Assembly (NCBI GenBank): GCA_041687295.1
Contig: JAWLCG010000326.1
Span: forward strand, 1-5,848
DNA length: 5,848 nt
Direction: 5' to 3'
From: JAWLCG01 sp041687295
Lineage (GTDB): Bacteria; Planctomycetota; Phycisphaerae; SM23-33; FEN-1343
Notes under the pieces: generated by a model
Database searches by the model: none
Told to the model about the DNA's origin: nothing
The model's input: only the letters and a program-made list of their open reading frames with translations
Translations under genes and position numbers: made by a program
Shown here: positions 5,773 to 5,848 of the stretch, piece by piece
Layout: each line of letters begins with the position of its first letter
Position numbering within the stretch: position 1 is the first letter of the stretch

Positions 5773-5816
5773 AATTCTCTGAATTCTCCGATTGCATACA
5801 ATATACAATATACCAT
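5773..5816. repeat. AT-rich tandem 9-mers and 7-mers, promoter-like
   Basis: Two adjacent 9-mers (AATTCTCTG, AATTCTCCG; 5773-5790) are followed by five bases and three adjacent 7-mers (ATACAAT, ATACAAT, ATACCAT; 5796-5816). The plus strand holds two TACAAT hexamers (5797-5802, 5804-5809), each five of six bases of a -10 box, but no good -35 lies at standard spacing. The stretch is sharply AT-rich against its surroundings. It may be a promoter or operator for a gene beyond the right edge. Confidence 0.45.
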
Positions 5817-5848
5817 TGGCGTGGGGAGACGGGCCCGTGTGGAGTGCG

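Larger units (their letters stand above)
5546..5848. other. Non-coding 3' region with structured and AT-rich segments
   Basis: I see no credible gene in these 303 bases. The minus-strand open frames here translate repeats and hairpin arms into Arg/Gly/Pro-rich text without recognisable domains. From left to right the region holds about 40 plain bases after the dehydrogenase stop, a REP-like hairpin pair, a nested stem structure, a C-rich stretch (about 5720-5765), then an AT-rich stretch of short tandem repeats. No hairpin is followed by a T-tract on the plus strand, so a canonical terminator for the operon is not evident. Confidence 0.6.

Noticed and set aside
5557..5808. Minus-strand frames of 83 and 123 codons in the right-hand spacer
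   Set aside because: They are translations of the hairpins and repeats, without a ribosome site or recognisable domain.
5829..5838. Palindrome ACGGGCCCGT
   Set aside because: A single 10-base GC palindrome is expected by chance in such GC-rich DNA and has no supporting context.

Overview
The window looks like chromosomal DNA from a GC-rich bacterium. I favour a planctomycete, possibly of the Phycisphaerae type. The reasons are the GC-rich third codon positions, a protein that looks to me like the planctomycete branch of the DUF2617 family, secreted TPR-type proteins with Asp-Pro-Leu linkers, and GC-rich palindromic spacer DNA. This assignment rests on recognition by eye. There is no tRNA, rRNA, CRISPR array, transposase or phage gene.

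The left 3.4 kb is a block of four genes read leftward. In transcription order they are: an intramembrane CPBP (CAAX-type) protease (3435-2692); a conserved protein of unknown function resembling DUF2617 (2636-2073); a secreted TPR-containing protein (2041-950); and a diverged paralogue of that protein, which runs off the left edge (768-1). The paralogue has an in-frame TGA exactly between its signal peptide and its mature domain. Several promoters sit between these genes, so the block is probably transcribed both as a long message and as shorter units.

At 3436-3553 a divergent promoter region separates this block from a two-gene operon read rightward. That operon holds an Asp-box (BNR-type) beta-propeller protein with no signal peptide (3554-4498) and, only 3 nt later, a medium-chain zinc-binding dehydrogenase/quinone oxidoreductase (4502-5545). 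The dehydrogenase appears to keep a structural zinc site but to lack the catalytic one.

The last 303 bases carry no convincing gene. They hold a pair of REP-like hairpins, a larger nested stem structure, and an AT-rich stretch made of tandem 9-mers and 7-mers that looks promoter-like.

I do not see a clear new defence, mobile or biosynthetic system. The most interesting items are the TGA-interrupted member of the tandem paralogue pair, the structured spacer after 5580, and the coupling of a beta-propeller gene to the dehydrogenase gene.
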